A stretch of 64,000 nt of DNA from Cliona cf. orientalis (GCA_963930775.1 OZ005690.1:8292225-8356224); one strand, 5' to 3'; positions 12,163 through 26,288 are shown, counted from the stretch's first letter. Numbers and translations: made by a program. The notes: a model not told the origin generated them from the letters alone.

Positions 12163-13835
12163 ATTTTGGGCATAATAGATTCCATTAGCACATGGGCATA
12201 TGCTAGCATAATAGATTCTTTAATTTATGTAGGTTTCCCTTCAACCATTCCTTCCTCATCTCGTGTGCTGCATGAAACCTTATTGGATCCCAAGGTACTG
12301 GAGCATAATAATACATACATATATTATGCTATTTGACTGCATGTCAGCAACCTTTGTTGTTCAGTGCAGCGGTACCTTTGCTAATTATAAGGCATTGTGG
12401 TAAGCATGAAGTTTTACTAGCATTGTCAGCATAGCATAATAGGACAGATTTTGAGCACAATTCACCAATGCCTAGTAATCATACACCCCCTATGAGTGTA
12501 ATTTGGTGTACTTATGACACAATTATTAATATGACATAGCTACCATCCCCAGAAGACAAATTAAGTATCAAATATAGCTCCCTTTCTCTCTCCTCAATAG
12601 TGTTATCACGAACATACTGCGCTGTTCCAAGCTACTCACTCCCATAAAAATAAACATTGTCCTGTTACAAAGAGGTTTTTTTAGCTATCCATCAGACACT
12701 ATTAATAAGATCTGAGTTCCCAGTACTAGTATCTTTATCCCTGGGTTGGTTACACTTCACTGATTCAGAGAAACTTCTATTGGTAGGTAATTGTTCATTA
12801 CACTCCAGCTTGCATAACATTAACTATTAGCTATGCCCTCCAAGACATTGTAGCATGGAATCACTCGATCGTTCCGGCTCTTATTGAAAACCATGGTCCT
12901 TGCAAGCCTCGTGTACCAGGCCTATACTCTCAATAATACTATGCACACTACTACTTTTCGTATAGAGTGACAATGTGTAGTATGGAGGGTAGGCCTGGTG
13001 CATGAGGCTAACCCTTGCATGGCTTTAATTGGATAATCATTTCACATGAACAACTGATGCCCAACATTGCACAATAGACCTTTGCTAATTTGCTATGGAA
13101 ACTATTTTTAACGATGCCAGTGGTCCTAGTAATTTTCTGTGCATGCTTAAGGTTGGAAAAAGGTGCCAACCACAGCACAAACCTATAGGAAAATTATTTT
13201 AATATCAACAACAGATCAGACTTGGTGTGGTACATTGATACTCATAGATCATTGTCGTTGCTGAACATTTTTGGTACTATTGAGGAAGTTTTCCCCATAC
13301 CACTATTTTACCTTAATTTGTATGACAGCACTGTGTCTTAATTGGACAAGGGACACAACCTGCTTAGATCCCTAGCTGAGCTCTCATTAAGAAAGTAGTA
13401 TATACACCCCTACCTTTTCCAGTTGCTAATAGCTCAGACATGCGTATACATCATCCCAGTAGTGAAGGTCAGACTGGCCCACCATGCTGCTACAAATGGT
13501 TTGCAATAATTAATGTTTGTAGAAACAACCTAGTACCACACTAAGCATAAAAATGTATACGCATGGTACATGCATTTATACCTAGCTGTTACATGTTGTA
13601 ATTTACACCTACATGCATGTACTAGCTATAGGTTCATGCATGCCCCTGAAAGTAGCTCTCTACAACATTATACCTAACCAAGAGCACATATTTCTTAATA
13701 TTATGCGCTCTTGGCTAACTTAGCATGCTATTCTCATATTCAAACTAGTGGACATTAGTGACAGTTGGGCACACATGTATAGAGGACCATAGGGCTATAA
13801 ATTGTCTCTTGTATGGATGAGCAAGATCATGGTGC
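12163..13835. other. No gene recognised
   Basis: A possible small exon at about 12230-12292 has plausible borders (TATGTAG before, GTACTG after) but no recognisable product. 12905-13010 holds a further degenerate inverted pair related to the TAGCCTCG family. The rest is AT-rich and without structure I can support. Confidence 0.35.
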
Positions 13836-14510
13836 AGTCGTTAAGCCAGCGGTCCAAAACACGTACAAGCGTTGCAGATCCAGGAAGTGCATCCGGTGGC
13901 ACATTCCAGTGCATGCAATTTTTGCCGTTTTTTATCTATTTTTCTTACTTGTTCTATCTAGGCCATCTTTCACTTCTAGGACTCCAAACAAAGACCAGAA
14001 GACAGAGGAACTCTTCTACTTTCAGCTCGTTCAAGTCCTATAACTCGGAGACATTCATGACCTCCGCGGCAAGCGCTTTTGTGCATGCTACTCGCAAGCG
14101 CTCACAAAAAGTGCCTCGCGCAAAAAGTGGTACGTTTTGGTTCCCCTGGATGGATTCCCATGATTCAAGCACCATTCAATAGCTCTTGTGTTGCTCTACA
14201 ATATAAGACTGGAACGAAGTTTTTCCATCGAGCGGTTCCAAAGTTATACGCTGTTAAAAATAGTACAAAAATTGCTATTTACTGTGCACGTTTACATACA
14301 AACCAATGACATCAAACATAGTACAAGCTAGCTATATTGCTGCTAGCTATCAAAGGCCATCTTGAAGTTTTGCTGAAGGTTGTTGGAGCTTTCACAATCA
14401 GTCTCCTATTCCATCATCACAGTTATGGTTGACAGAAAGCACTCTCTTCATATACTTGGTAATCTGATCACAGCCGGGAACATCACCTATTGTGTACCTA
14501 CATGGGGTCA

Positions 14511-14698
<188 letters not shown>

Positions 14699-14805
14699 GA
14701 GACAGAGAGAGTGGGAGAGAAGGAGGGAGGGAGACACAGAAAAAAAAAACACTAGTGAAGTACTAGCTACCTCCCAGTTGCAAGTACACGCTCGAGGTTT
14801 TCAGC

Positions 14806-14837
14806 TAGTCTTGTCCCCAGCCTAGCGCGCGAGACTA
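14806..14837. mobile_element. 32 bp palindromic element with 9 bp target duplication
   Basis: TAGTCTTG...GAGACTA is bounded on both sides by GTTTTCAGC (14797-14805 and 14838-14846). This is the shortest member of the TAGCCTCG/TAGTCT family in the window. Confidence 0.65.
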
Positions 14838-15875
14838 GTTTTCAGCTTTGATGTGAGCTGCTTTAACACAGGCTCATCCTCTGATGTAAACTGGTAAGGC
14901 TCACCCCCATCCCTGGACTTATGCTGATACACTCGCCTCACACACGCTTTGCCATGATATTAAATGTTGTTATTCACCGTGGCCAACATTCAGATATGCT
15001 TACTTGACTATAGAGAAGGAATCCTTCCATCTGGATGACGATGCCTCCTCCCTAGAAGCTTGGCAGTACACAAGGAATACTCTTTTTCTTGTCCTTTACG
15101 ATTCGTTCTTGGGCAGACTCTATAAACCTTCGAGAAGATATGGAAAATACCACGCGGTTGTACTGAAATTTTCTGATTTTTGATGCCGTGTAACTCTGGA
15201 ACCGCTCGATGGAAAAACTTCGTTCCAGTCTTATATTGTAGAGCAACACAAGAGCTATTGAATGGTGCTTGAATCATGGGAATCCATCCAGGGGAACCAA
15301 AACGTACCACTTTTTGCACGAGGCACTTTTTGTGAACGCTTGCGAGTAGCATGCACAAAAGCGCTTGCCGCGGAGGTCATGAATGTCTCCGAGTTATAGG
15401 ACTTGAACGAGCTGAAAGTAGAAGAGTTCCTCTGTCTTCTGGTCTTTGTTTGGAGTCCTAGAAGTGAAAGATGGCCTAGATAGAACAAGTAAGAAAAATA
15501 GATAAAAAACGGCAAAAATTGCATGCACTGGAATGTGCCACCGGATGCACTTCCTGGATCTGCAACAATTGGACCGCTGGCTTAACGGCTGGGTGGGAAT
15601 CAAATTTCAAGCTAGCAAGAGTTAATCTGAGAGCAAGCATGTACTGAGTCAGAGGAGCAGAGCTAGAGTGTTTTGTGGTGTGTTGTGCAGAGATCTGAAA
15701 CATGCCCAGGCAAGTTACAGCACTTATGTGGTAACACATCTAGGTGTGAAACCACCATCACCACCCAGGTGGCAGTAATAGTGGTTACCCTACTAGACAT
15801 GCTTGTGGGTGTCTGCTAATTTTCAGTATATAGGCTCACTAGACTTCTGAGCATGGTATAACCACCTAAGCATGC

Positions 15876-16830
15876 ATACCCTAATCATGCATACCCTTAC
15901 CACACGTACCCCAATCACGCATACCCTAATCACATAACCTCTCACATATTCTCATATACATACCTTAATCACTTCACAATGTCATACCCACACAAGCATT
16001 GGTATGCACATACACCATACACCATACACATGTCATAATCATTTCATGTCTTTAACATATACCCCATGCAACCACTCACATCTCTCATACACATACCCAT
16101 CTCACTGTGTGTCATATATTGCCCTATTACTTCATTTCTCATACCCTAACTACACATACCCTAATCACATCACCTCTCACATATTCCAATCCCTGTCACT
16201 TTATCTCTTATATTATACATACCTTAATCACTTCATGTTGTCATGCACATACCCCAATCACAAGCACTAGCTGGTACACACATACACCATACATATTATA
16301 TCCTAATCATTTCATGTCTTAAGCACATACCCCATGCAACCATTCGCATCTCTCATACACATACCCATCTCACTACTGTGTGTCATATTATACTACAATT
16401 GTGTACTGCCCTATTACTTCATTTCTCATACATATTATATACCCTAATCACATATGTCCTAATTACTTCATCTCTCATAATATAATATCCCCACTCATCT
16501 CTCATATAAAATGCCCATCTCACTGCATGTGTGTTAGCCTCAAAAGTAGGGAGGAGCCTCGGGACGAGGCTACATGCTACAGTAGTATACTGCCCTATTA
16601 CTTCATTTTTCTTATACCCTAATCATTTTATCAAATGTCCTGATCATTTCATCTCTCACATCCCTCTCATACAAAAATCCATCTCATTCCCCAAATTACA
16701 AACCCAGGTGCACAGTATAGCTACTGATCACTGCATACTCCTATCATGTTACCCATTTCATCTCTATATAAACTAATCACTTCATCTCAACCCTAGCTCC
16801 TACATACCCCAATCACATACCCATAATTAC
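15876..16830. repeat. Degenerate tandem repeat, CATACCCTAATCAC type
   Basis: Many imperfect units built from CATACCCTAATCAC, TTCATCTCTCATA and CACATACCC follow one another with variable spacing. Overlapping Thr/Ser/His-rich frames come from the repeat and are not genes. A short GAGCCTCGGGACGAGGCTA palindrome lies at about 16550. Confidence 0.7.
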
Positions 16831-17069
16831 ACTTCGAGCTGCCCACTTTAGTCCTTTATGTAGGCTTATTCCCCTCATTACGTGCCCATAATAATTCTTT
16901 GATAGCCCCTTAAGATATAGATATTGTAGTATATTTCCCCTAGGATATGTATACCTCATTCTCAGGCCCTATATTCCCAGCTAGCTATAGTCTCTATAGT
17001 TCTCTCCCTCACCCCCCCCCCCCAACCCCCCTTCTGAAGGTGTGTTAAGTTGTCATAATTATATGCATC
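16831..17069. other. AT-rich spacer with a C-run
   Basis: No coding sequence. A run of C interrupted by AA lies near 17013-17032. Confidence 0.4.
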
Positions 17070-17418
17070 AGTGGAGTAGGAACCGGGGGGCCGGGAGGGG
17101 CCACTGGTCCCCCCCCCCCCCCCCCCCCCCCAATCCTGTAGAAGGGGGGGGGGGGCCTGGCCCCTCCAATAAAAGGGTGGATAGCTAATTATATATACTT
17201 ATCAAGGATAGAAGACCAGAAAGTCTTAGCTTATTAGTAGGATAAGGTCTCGAATGTCTAATTTTTAGCATACTGATTAATGTCAGTAACATGTATTTAA
17301 AAAGGTAGGCTTTAGAAACTAGCCGCTATGACTTATTTACATCCCTGCATCGCGCATGATTGAGTACCTTGGCCCCCCCCCCCCCCCCCCAATGTACAAT
17401 TGCTTCCTACTCCACTGT
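17070..17418. mobile_element. Small element with G/C homopolymer ends
   Basis: GTGGAGTAGGAA near 17072 is mirrored by TTCCTACTCCAC near 17402-17417. TGCATCA occurs just outside each end, suggesting a target duplication of about 7 bases. Long C and G runs (about 17110-17153 and 17372-17391) lie just inside. Confidence 0.45.
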
Positions 17419-17697
17419 GCATCACATGATAGCATTAATTAGACAATTAACTGCACAATGTCACATGTAGATCATGTAAAGAAAAACATTTTCTAGTGAT
17501 ACCCTGTCAATTAATTACACCTCCAACTATTAACAACACCGTTTGGAATCATTAAAATTGCATTAGCTGACTATCAAGAATTAATATAAAGTGGCTAAAT
17601 ATCCATCAAGAAAGTAATTAAAATTTTATAGCTTATACCGTCAGGAAGTAATTATTGGTCTTCCGTGGGGGTGTATCCTTTATTAATGGAAAAGCCC

Positions 17698-18670
17698 AAT
17701 ATTATTAATTGCACAGCAGTGTCACTCAAGGTTCAACGGCTCACAGCAACAACAATTATGCATGCATGGTGTGTTGTACTGAGTGGTGTTGACATCAGGT
17801 CAACTTCCCTCACAGTAGCTATACAGCCTCTGACAAAACATCTTAAAGGCTATAGCTAATTATGTACTAAAACCTTGCAGAGGCGGATACAGAGGGGGGG
17901 GGGGGGGGGGAGGTTTAGGGGTCCGGACCCCCTCCTCCTAAGATTCATTGTTACTAGTAATATTAGAGCTTTCTGACTTATCTGACACTCCGAGTTCAGC
18001 AAGGGATACATTAGCTCACTGCAGTCGTTACGCGCGCGTACAGGAAGTCCATATGTTTGGTTAAAATTTAATTGCAGCGCAAAAATGCAATACGTCATCG
18101 TTGTCTTTGCTCATTAAAAATGCACTTTTGTGACCCCGACTTTCGAGAATGATATCTCGGGAACTGTAGCAGCTACGGCCCCCGAACAAAAAACTAATCG
18201 AAAGAGGAGCTTCCCCTTGTGCCATCGACCTCTTGACCTAGCGATTCAGAGAAAGAGCGAAGGTGCCAGCTTCGCTTTTGTAGCTGCATTCTTTTGTTGA
18301 TCGACGAAAATGGTGTTGCAAGATGCTACCGAACAGCAGTCCTGACCAATATTTTTCATCCAAAGCACCTGGAAGACTTAGTTAAGAGGTAAAAGTAGTG
18401 TTCTAAGGGGGTAAAAATCATTTTCCTTTGCTTGGAGTGGGGTATATGTGTGTGTGAATAATTACTGTATTATCTATGTGCTATCAGTGTTTGGAGGCGA
18501 ATTGGTACGTCAAACTAGATAGAATAGCCATAAATGTCAAACCTATGAACAATAAGAGCTTAATAAAAGGACTCCCAGGGCTTAGAGGTACATGTACAAC
18601 CATGTTGTAAGCTTGTACCAGCCCATCCCATGTTTTCGTATATGAGGCCACATGTATTATGGCTCAGCTG
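17698..18670. other. Repeat flank, G-run, no gene
   Basis: 17701-17850 continues the repeat seen at 3866-3990. 17880-17912 is a CGGATACAG motif with a G-run, also seen near 20695 and 21428. No exon recognised in 17920-18670. Confidence 0.4.
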
Positions 18671-18769
18671 CTTAAAAGCTCACATGAGCTAAGTTTCTTT
18701 GGCTTATGATGTAGCTGTAAACTGCTCCAGGCCTTCAAGTTTTCACTGCTACCATTGCTGTTGTTTCAG

Positions 18770-19023
18770 AGACTGTCCTTTATGGTCCGAAGACACAAAT
18801 TCTGTTGAAGGCAACTGGCGACATTCTCAGAAATTCAGTGTACAGGTATATAGGTATAATATATTGTTCTCCTGCTGTGCCTGGATTTGCTATGATGCTA
18901 TTGTGCATGGTGACTTTACCTACCTTTATACAGAATCTAATAGACGGCAGAATTTGGTACTGTAGTGTGTGGAGGAGAGCTGACTCAGCAACCATGTTGG
19001 AGTTCCTAAATCATGTAGTCTAG
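18770..19023 (+). other. Possible exons of an unrecognised gene
   Basis: 18770-18845 could be an exon: acceptor TTGTTTCAG, frame TVLYGPKTQILLKATGD..., donor GTATAT. A second frame at 18870-19023 (LIDGRIWYCSVWRRADSAT...) follows an acceptor-like TTTATACAG and ends in TAG. No homologue is recognised, and frame and intron length are not confirmed. A gene fragment or chance frame is equally possible. Confidence 0.25.
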
Positions 19024-21420
19024 ACGGACGGTGTTCAAGGCTTCTCATGGCTAGCGAACATGTAAGGTACTGTGTGCACTAGGCAGTTGAGCAGCATGCA
19101 TTAGTTAGCATCTGTACCACTGTTTCCATACACTGGCTCAGGCCAAGTATCACTGATTATTGGTTTCTTTCAAGTGGGGTGGAGGTGGAGTGGGGATGTC
19201 TATAATATTATGATGTTGTGAATATATATATACCCGAGTTATCACTTACCATAGTTATTGCTTGGAAGTGTGTATCAGCTTAGTTACAACTGTTATTAGC
19301 TAGAAAATAATTTTATTTTGTATACATGTACATACCAGTAGACTCAGACATACTGTACACTTTGACACTGATAGTTTTCTAAGGAAGCGTTTATGTTTAC
19401 ATGACATTATTATAACTGTGCAAGTTAACTGTGCAACTATCACCTGTCACGGCAACTTTACATCCAATGAATATATCCAATGTTAGCTTACTTCTTCCTC
19501 CAATACTCTATTTCTCTATTTTATTAGAATGATGTGTGTGCATCTAAAGAGTGCAGTTGGAGCAGTCTTTGTGGACATCCAAAGTACTGATGGCTCTGAC
19601 CGAGTCTGTCACGGATCCCTGATTCCACAGCTACTATTGCTGCTAAAGCATAAAGATTATGATTTGTGTTATTATGTACCATTGTGTTGTTGGATAAAGG
19701 ATTCTTTTGTTTATATGAGCACGCTATACTAGCAAGAATAGACTTTGTAGTGTGGCTATTGTGCAATTGCATGTACGCAATGAGAGCATGCGGGTGGCTA
19801 AAAATTATTCAAGTTTGAGCGATGATAACATGGAAACGGCAACTGCAAAATACTTCTGAGGCGGTTTTCACATAGATCTATCATATAACTAGTAGTAACG
19901 TGAATCTGAGTCCAAAAAAACGGTCAGGTATGCTGTTCGGTAGCGAAACTTGGTGGTCATCTTGGAGCGGTGGAAAAAGTAGGTCCAACAAAGCGGTCTG
20001 TAAGTCGGCTTTGGTGGCACCTATGAAGTTGAAACAAGCGGCGACGGTCATTTTATGGACAAAACTATAATATGAAGTTTGTTCTGAGTTTACAGCATGT
20101 TCAGGTCTCGAGATATAACTTGAAAAAGAAACACGATTTTTTGGGGGTTTCTGGCTTCCATCCTGCAAGGTCAACCGCAAACTTCCTGTCTGTAAATAAA
20201 TTGGCCTGCGCGCGTAACGACTGACTGTTCTTCACTGATCGAGAATCAGTATAAACGACCTTTACCAACCTAGGTAGTCACGTGATGTACCACAAGCATA
20301 TGCATGCATGATCTGAGCTAGCTCTGCTCAGTACTGTACATGCATATCTATCTGGATTATACTGTGTGACACACCATAAACGAAGTCTAATAAGTTCACT
20401 GATCACATACTACTTTCAAAGGTAAGACATTTGTCCAGGCAAATGCTATGAATATGGCTGTATTAGCTGTATAGTGGTGATAGTGCAAGCATAATTTAAG
20501 TAAGTTAATTAATTGGGCGTGGTCAGTGGAACTCGAGGTTTTGTCCTTACAGACAGGTTTATCAGTCAGATTTTGTAGCTAAATTTATGTCAGATCAAGG
20601 TTTTTGGGCTAGGAGGGGGGTGCTTGAGCTAGCAATGTCTATAGAAGCATGTATGTTGTCTTGGCTGGAGGGGGGGTGCTTGAGCATCCCAAGCACCCAC
20701 CTGTATCCGCCCCTGGTGCTAGCGCATCAGGTTGGGTGAACTTAGCCATACCCAAAATTTTAGTGGGCTTACCGATTTTCAGCATAGTTCTGTGGACTCC
20801 ACTCAGAAACACTGTTATTAATTGGATTAGTAAATTTTCTTAATTTTTCAGTCTGGTTGGATACCCTAAATATGTTTGAATGACGCTTTTACACTCCTCA
20901 ATAATAATTATTGCCCCATGGTACCAGTAAGGTGTGAAGAACAAGTCGAAGTATACCAGAACCTTCTTCCTCTTATGAAGCAACTGGCACCCAGACTACT
21001 TCATGTCCAGTGCACAACAGATTGAACACTATCACTGATTCGATCAGGCTGCTATACTGCATAGACTGGCTAGACTAGACTGGCTAGACTAGTATACATT
21101 ATCTGATTGTAGCTACATGACATTCACGGTAGTTGCCAGCCCCTTTACCCAGACTCTGGATATGAGCTTTTGATGACAGTGGATTATTTTCAACTCAAAG
21201 CTAAACATGGATAATTAAATTTTTGCTGCCATGCCCTATAATGCATTTTTGTTGTACCCTTAATTTGATTCTCTGGCTAATTAGGTTTGTACATGTACAT
21301 GTATATGTATGCATTCATGCACCATGTGAGCATCTTAAGCTTGCAGTGATATTGTGATGCTCACAAATAATTAACAGTAGATACTGTACTATATTATGAC
21401 ATTGTGCGGCATATGCAAGG
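19024..21420. other. No gene recognised; dispersed repeats
   Basis: 19529-19680 is a short open frame without a known domain. 19900-20220 is an open non-repetitive stretch with no clear splice sites. 20726-20790 is an inverted match to 4190-4260. 20600-20715 holds CGGATACAG-type repeat ends. Confidence 0.35.
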
Positions 21421-21640
21421 CAGGGACGGATACAGGATTTTAAGAGAAGGGGGATCAAGGAGGAGTAAATTTTCATGACCACGCCCCCTAATTAGCGGAC
21501 TCCATGTTAATATCTGGTTGTTATCTCGTTTTGCAGCAATTAAGTGGGTGTGGTTTCGTAAAAGGGGGCGTGGTCAAATTTAGCGTGGTCAAAAAAATTT
21601 AGCACCCACCCATTGGAGGCTCTGGATCCGCCTCTGAGCC
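21421..21640. mobile_element. Small element with CGGATACAG/GGATCCGCC ends
   Basis: The left GACGGATACAGGATTTT and right CTGGATCCGCCTCTG are roughly inverted, around a GTGGTCA-rich interior. Related single ends occur at 17881 and 20700. Confidence 0.4.
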
Positions 21641-21789
21641 TCAGTATTATTATGTACTGTATATACAAAGGTCATGAATACAGTACTGGCGGGAATTCTC
21701 AAACAATTGGTACCCCACGTGTGTACGTTAATTGATATGGAGATTGAGAGCCAGCAGTGGACAGAAGGGCTAAATCCTTGTGGACTTTG

Positions 21790-22933
21790 CAGTGGAACGT
21801 CTCATAACGGACCCTCCCACTATATAACGGACAACCGCTATGGAACAGAGATTGAATTTGCCATAGACTTAGCTAGTACATCACGAACCTCCGAGGAGCA
21901 GACAACCTCTCAATTCAAAAAAATGGACGGATTATTCGGACCCGATTGAACCTCTCAGTAAATTTTTACTTCTAAATAACGGACGGCCAGGAAGCCACAC
22001 CCCTTTACGCGGCCAGTGACGTAATTGCTGTCACCCCGGCCAGGCCCTTCCCCCTTCGTAGGAGGGGTGCTATCTTGAAGGTGGGGTCTGGGGCGAGACT
22101 CAGTAATGCATTGCATGATACAATTCAAGTGTGGTCTATATAATAATACACAGTACTTAAATTGAAGTAGACTCATATCGTGCTTTCCTGTTGATTCTTT
22201 CTCCAGTCACCTCTGCAGACGCTAACTAGCTATAAATATTATCTCCCCAGTAACAATTTACTTTTCTGTGGTTATGAGGTAATTATAGTGTAATTATGAT
22301 GAAACCTATGGTATAATCTATGAGGTAATTATGAGAAAATTCAGGGCCTCGCTGGAGCCTTTCTGAGACTTGAAAATCAGTAAATATGTAGAGTATCTTA
22401 CGCGTGTATCCAGCGAATAGATTACAACCTGAGCGCTACTTTCTCTGAGAAGTACTGTTGGTTGAACTTCACGTGTTTTCTTGGCTTACGTAATGCCATG
22501 GATAAATAAAGCTAGCCTTGCGCTATATATAGCACATGTAGCACGCATCACTGCCACAAGGGGCTGGCCCGCGCGCGACTGCAGCAGCGTGACCAACCTG
22601 AAGTTCGGAAGGAATACTGTGTTGTCGAGTTCGTCTCTATGATTGAAGCATCGAAACTTGTCGGTTGAGAGTCGATCTTAGACGCCATCTCCACGATTTC
22701 TATCGATCGATGTGTACGCATTCTATTGACGACCTTTTACCACATGCACCATTACACTGTGCAGCTACTGGGGAGATGGTCAAGGGTTCATAGCTATCAT
22801 AATGTGTAGACTATATATAATATAATATTTTTATTATATTATGTAAATTGTCTCCGCTTCTGTAAAAGGACAATCTCCATATAAAGGACAAAAGGCCTGT
22901 TCCCAATGTGTCCGTTATTCGAAAGTTCTACTG
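21790..22933. mobile_element. Pogo/Tigger-type element, CAGTGGAAC ends, copy 1
   Basis: The ends CAGTGGAACGTCTCATAACG and GTTCTACTG are inverted, with TA after the right end and TG (decayed TA) before the left. The related uninterrupted sequence at 4485-4500 (GACTTTACTATGAAG) shows the empty site with TA. CAGT(G/A)GAAC with TA is typical of pogo/Tigger termini. Compared with 39371-39945, about 520 bases near 22240-22775 are an extra nested insert. Confidence 0.65.
22265..22760 (+). repeat. Repeat unit nested in the element, also at 38768-39225
   Basis: Both copies run ATCTATGAGGTAATT..., TATCCAGCGAATA..., GATAAATAAAGCTAGCC... and end near GACGACCTTTTACCA. This copy sits between inverted ATCTCCCCAGTA and TACTGGGGAGAT motifs (about 22240 and 22768), probably its termini. 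Confidence 0.6.
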
Positions 22934-23181
22934 TACTATGAAGGCTATACTCTGATGACCTTCAACAGATGCTAACAAAGCATTCTTCAGCAACAGTTTC
23001 CACATATTAAATATGGAGTATACCGAACCATGTACCCAAGGATGTCGACAAAGAAAATTTGGATACATATAAATCACAAAATTCAAAGGTAAACGATAAA
23101 AATGAATGTAAAAAACATCGATCATTAGATCATAAACATTAGATTCCAAAGCTATACTGGACAAAGTCAGAAGGCAGTCTA

Positions 23182-24360
23182 CGCTAAGACCTCCTTAAGT
23201 GGTACTATCATCAATCAACCGCGGTTGACGTATACGCGTGCCACGGTCAGGAAGGGTGGTCCATGAATATAATTATTTGCGCATGCCTCGCGTAAGCTAA
23301 CAGCGATTAAGGTACCATTAAATTGCGTGGGCGTGAGGTGGGGAATATGACAACTAAACCACATCAAAGTCATTAGTGAGGTACATGTTGTGTGACCACG
23401 CCCTTTTAATTGTCCAGGTCTCAGGGGTGTGGCTGCTAGAGCCGGAAGTGTTCATTTAATATCCTCAATGGACCGGAAGCCGAGCCGGAAGGGAGGGGCC
23501 TGACCACGCCCATAACGGCCCCACCCTGTGCCTCAAGGACCACCATTCTCAATCAAGTGCCAACTGGCCACCGGATGTCCACCGGAAGCCCACAATCAAT
23601 CCCAATTAAAACACACAGCTTCCTCAAGGCCAAAACACACACAAACACTTCAAGGCCGTTCTGCCACACCGCCCACGCAAGGGCTCACCTCATTTCCTGT
23701 GTGGGCGGGGTAACAGCACGTCATCGCAACCACATCCGCTTCAAACCATCGTCAGCTTCCGTCCAGCCGTACGGTCCCCTCGATCGCACCGGCGTACAGT
23801 GCCTCATTAACTGACATGGCCTCACCTTTGACCTCCTGCCACGCCCCCAAAGCATCCTCGCGGGGTTCAAAGGTCACCACCGCTTCCGGGACACGCCCAC
23901 CCATCGCCGAGGCCAAGTCCCAGGCGCCGATGTCCAAGCACTGGCCCGTGAAGCCACGCCCAATCGGAAGCAATAAAACCTGCATTAACGCACATGCACA
24001 CACTCCACACAGTGCCAGGAACACGCCCACATGCTTAATTAGGCCTAATTAGCTTTTTTTTTTTTTTGTCGTTGCGGTTAATAGTTAAGAAAGAATGCGT
24101 TGTGTGACCACGCCCTTAGACTCGTCTAAGGACCGTTTGGCCTTGTTCTGCTCGAATGACCGGCCAGAATCTATGATCTTGTACTCCCAGGTGTTCTATA
24201 ATCCCTTTGCACTGTGTGTTTTAAGTGTGTAGCTTACATCTCTTATGTCTAGGTAGCTACGAAAATTTTAGTACATGCATTATTCCACAATGCGGTCGCC
24301 CATATACTACTGTACAGCTGCTCAAACCACATTCCAGAGCCAATTAAGGCGGTCTTAGCG
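23182..24360. mobile_element. Element with CGCTAAGACC ends carrying a nested TTAA element
   Basis: Left TACGCTAAGACCTCCTTAA and right TTAAGGCGGTCTTAGCGTA are inverted. Flanking sequence on both sides is continuous in the related repeat at 30860-30950. The ends resemble, but are not identical to, the pogo-type GCGTAAGACCTCGATTA. TTAA element copy B is inserted within it. Confidence 0.55.
23311..24098. mobile_element. TTAA-flanked element, copy B (right end lost)
   Basis: It starts GGTACCATTAAATTGCGTGG after TTAA (23307-23310) and matches copies A and C, including the poly-T run at about 24053-24067. It stops shortly after that run without the right terminal repeat. Confidence 0.65.
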
Positions 24361-26168
24361 TAGACTGAGGGGGCAGAGAAGTGAGCTTTGATGGAATGCC
24401 CTTCTCAGTAGACAAGGTGAGTATTCGGGACTGCCAATATGGAAATCACTACTGCCGGAAGGAAAAGAAGGAAATAGAAAATGAAAAGAAGGTTTTACGT
24501 GAGGTTAAGGGTGCTTCCCATAGCAACGCATTACAGTATGCAGGTATGTACTATCATGTTGCTATCTACAAGCTACAAGACCACAAACCACACGCATAAT
24601 GATATTCATGATTGATAAGCACTATGCAGCTCTATACTATACTATTACTAGCTGTACTCAGGACCCTTTACCTTGCATTCCAGTGTAAAACTCGGACTGT
24701 GTTCATCAGAATGGGACCACGCTTGGAATGTAGACTATTGGTTGCATGCTCTAGACCGTAACGGAGAGTTTTTCCAAATATACACATCCAGTTTATAAAA
24801 ACGATGATGTCATGTGTGAAAAATCGAACTTGCCAGTACAGCGCTGGCAAAAGCTCTCCGTTAATGGATTGCCCTTGTTGAGATATGCATGTAACAAAAA
24901 TTTGAGCTCCTAAAAGTGTACACAAGGTGAGTTTTATCGATTTGAAGGTTGTAGCTGGTCACATCTATAATATTACCCCCGTTATACTTCAAGAGCTTGG
25001 GATTGGCATATAGAGTAGGCTCTACACTGTCTCCAAACTGACGCTTGTTTCATTCAAGTAGCTGCTATAGTTTTTGAGATATAGTCCCTAGCAACCGCTC
25101 AAAAAATGTGCGTGGGCGGTGGTGAAGCACCCTTAAAGTCCATCTGTATGAGCAGTGTGTTGTTACAGTATTATCAGCCCACATACCTATACATTGTATA
25201 TATCTGGGGAGATTTTACGTGAGGTCAGATGTCATACATAAATCACCCCCTGATTATTGTGTTGGTAAATCAGAGTATTACATGGGAAGATTTTACGTAA
25301 AAACTTTGACCTTACGTAAAATCTTCCCATATAAAATAATAAATGTAAACATTAGGAATACTTTACATGTGACGTAAAAACCTCCCATGATTAGATCATG
25401 GCAGAAGTCACGTAAAATCTCCCCATGATTAACTCAAGGGGGAAGTCACGTGATAGAATCATGGCATTTTTCCTAATTTTACATAAAGATCTAAATGACC
25501 CTCGACAATGCATCTCTAGTTGTAGCTATGGCCCGAGGCAACTCTTAGACTACTTTATGCTTACGGCCCTACAGTTTTGATCAATCCTGAGCCTTGTAGT
25601 GCGGACTTTCTCTCCGCCAGCACCGGGCATATATTTTTTTTTCAAGGAGACCACAACACTACACTGCCTGCAAAAACGACATAGTGAACTTCACTACAAA
25701 AAAGTAGTGAAATGTTTGCCACATATAGCTATCACTAATTTTCATGTAGCGAAGTTCACTACATTTAATAATCACTACTTTAGTAGTAGTGAAATGCACT
25801 CTACTAGATGTAGTGAACCTCACTTGCCATGTATCTTGTATCTTGCATAATTTTCATGAAATAAAATACACATATGACATTGTGCATCTATACAATAAAG
25901 ATGAGTAAAAATGTAAAGTAAATAGGCGAGAGGATGGGTATAACAATAATTGTACTATGACTAGAGTAAAGATCAAAGGCACCGCCTGTAGTATATACAA
26001 TGTAAACCACTGTCTGCCCACTGTGCAAACTGTGGAGTACCCACAGCCATGGTATAACTGCCATATACCACAGCTGGCAGATAACGCGTGTATTTACTAT
26101 GGGCATAGAGCCGTGGTATAACTTCCATATACCACGGTTGGCGGTCATAGTACAAGCCACTTAGACTA
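24361..26168. other. Gene fragment flank and repeats, no intact gene
   Basis: 24381-24416 encodes SFDGMPFSVDK followed by a donor-like GTGAGT. The same peptide lies just before the Death exon at 30949, so this is probably a stray exon copy. 25205-25450 repeats ACGTAAAATCTTCCC in both orientations. 25690-25830 repeats AGTGAA/TTCACTAC motifs. No other exon supported. Confidence 0.4.
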
Positions 26169-26288
26169 TAGCCTTATCGTGATTTATTTGAATTGTACGC
26201 TCGAGGCGTGCATTTAAACCACTCGGCTTCGCCTCGTGGTTTAAATGCCCGCCTCTCGCGTACAATTCAAATAAACCACTCAAGGCTA
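26169..26288. mobile_element. Palindromic element of about 120 bases
   Basis: TAGCCTT, GATTTATTTGAATTGTACGC and GGCGTGCATTTAAACCAC are mirrored on the right side, with a short TCGGCTTCGCCTCG loop, giving an almost complete hairpin. Confidence 0.6.

Noticed and set aside
15876..16830. CRISPR-like array or telomere-like CCCTAA repeat
   Set aside because: Units are degenerate, without regular spacers of constant length, and the sequence is eukaryotic. Ordinary decayed tandem repeat.
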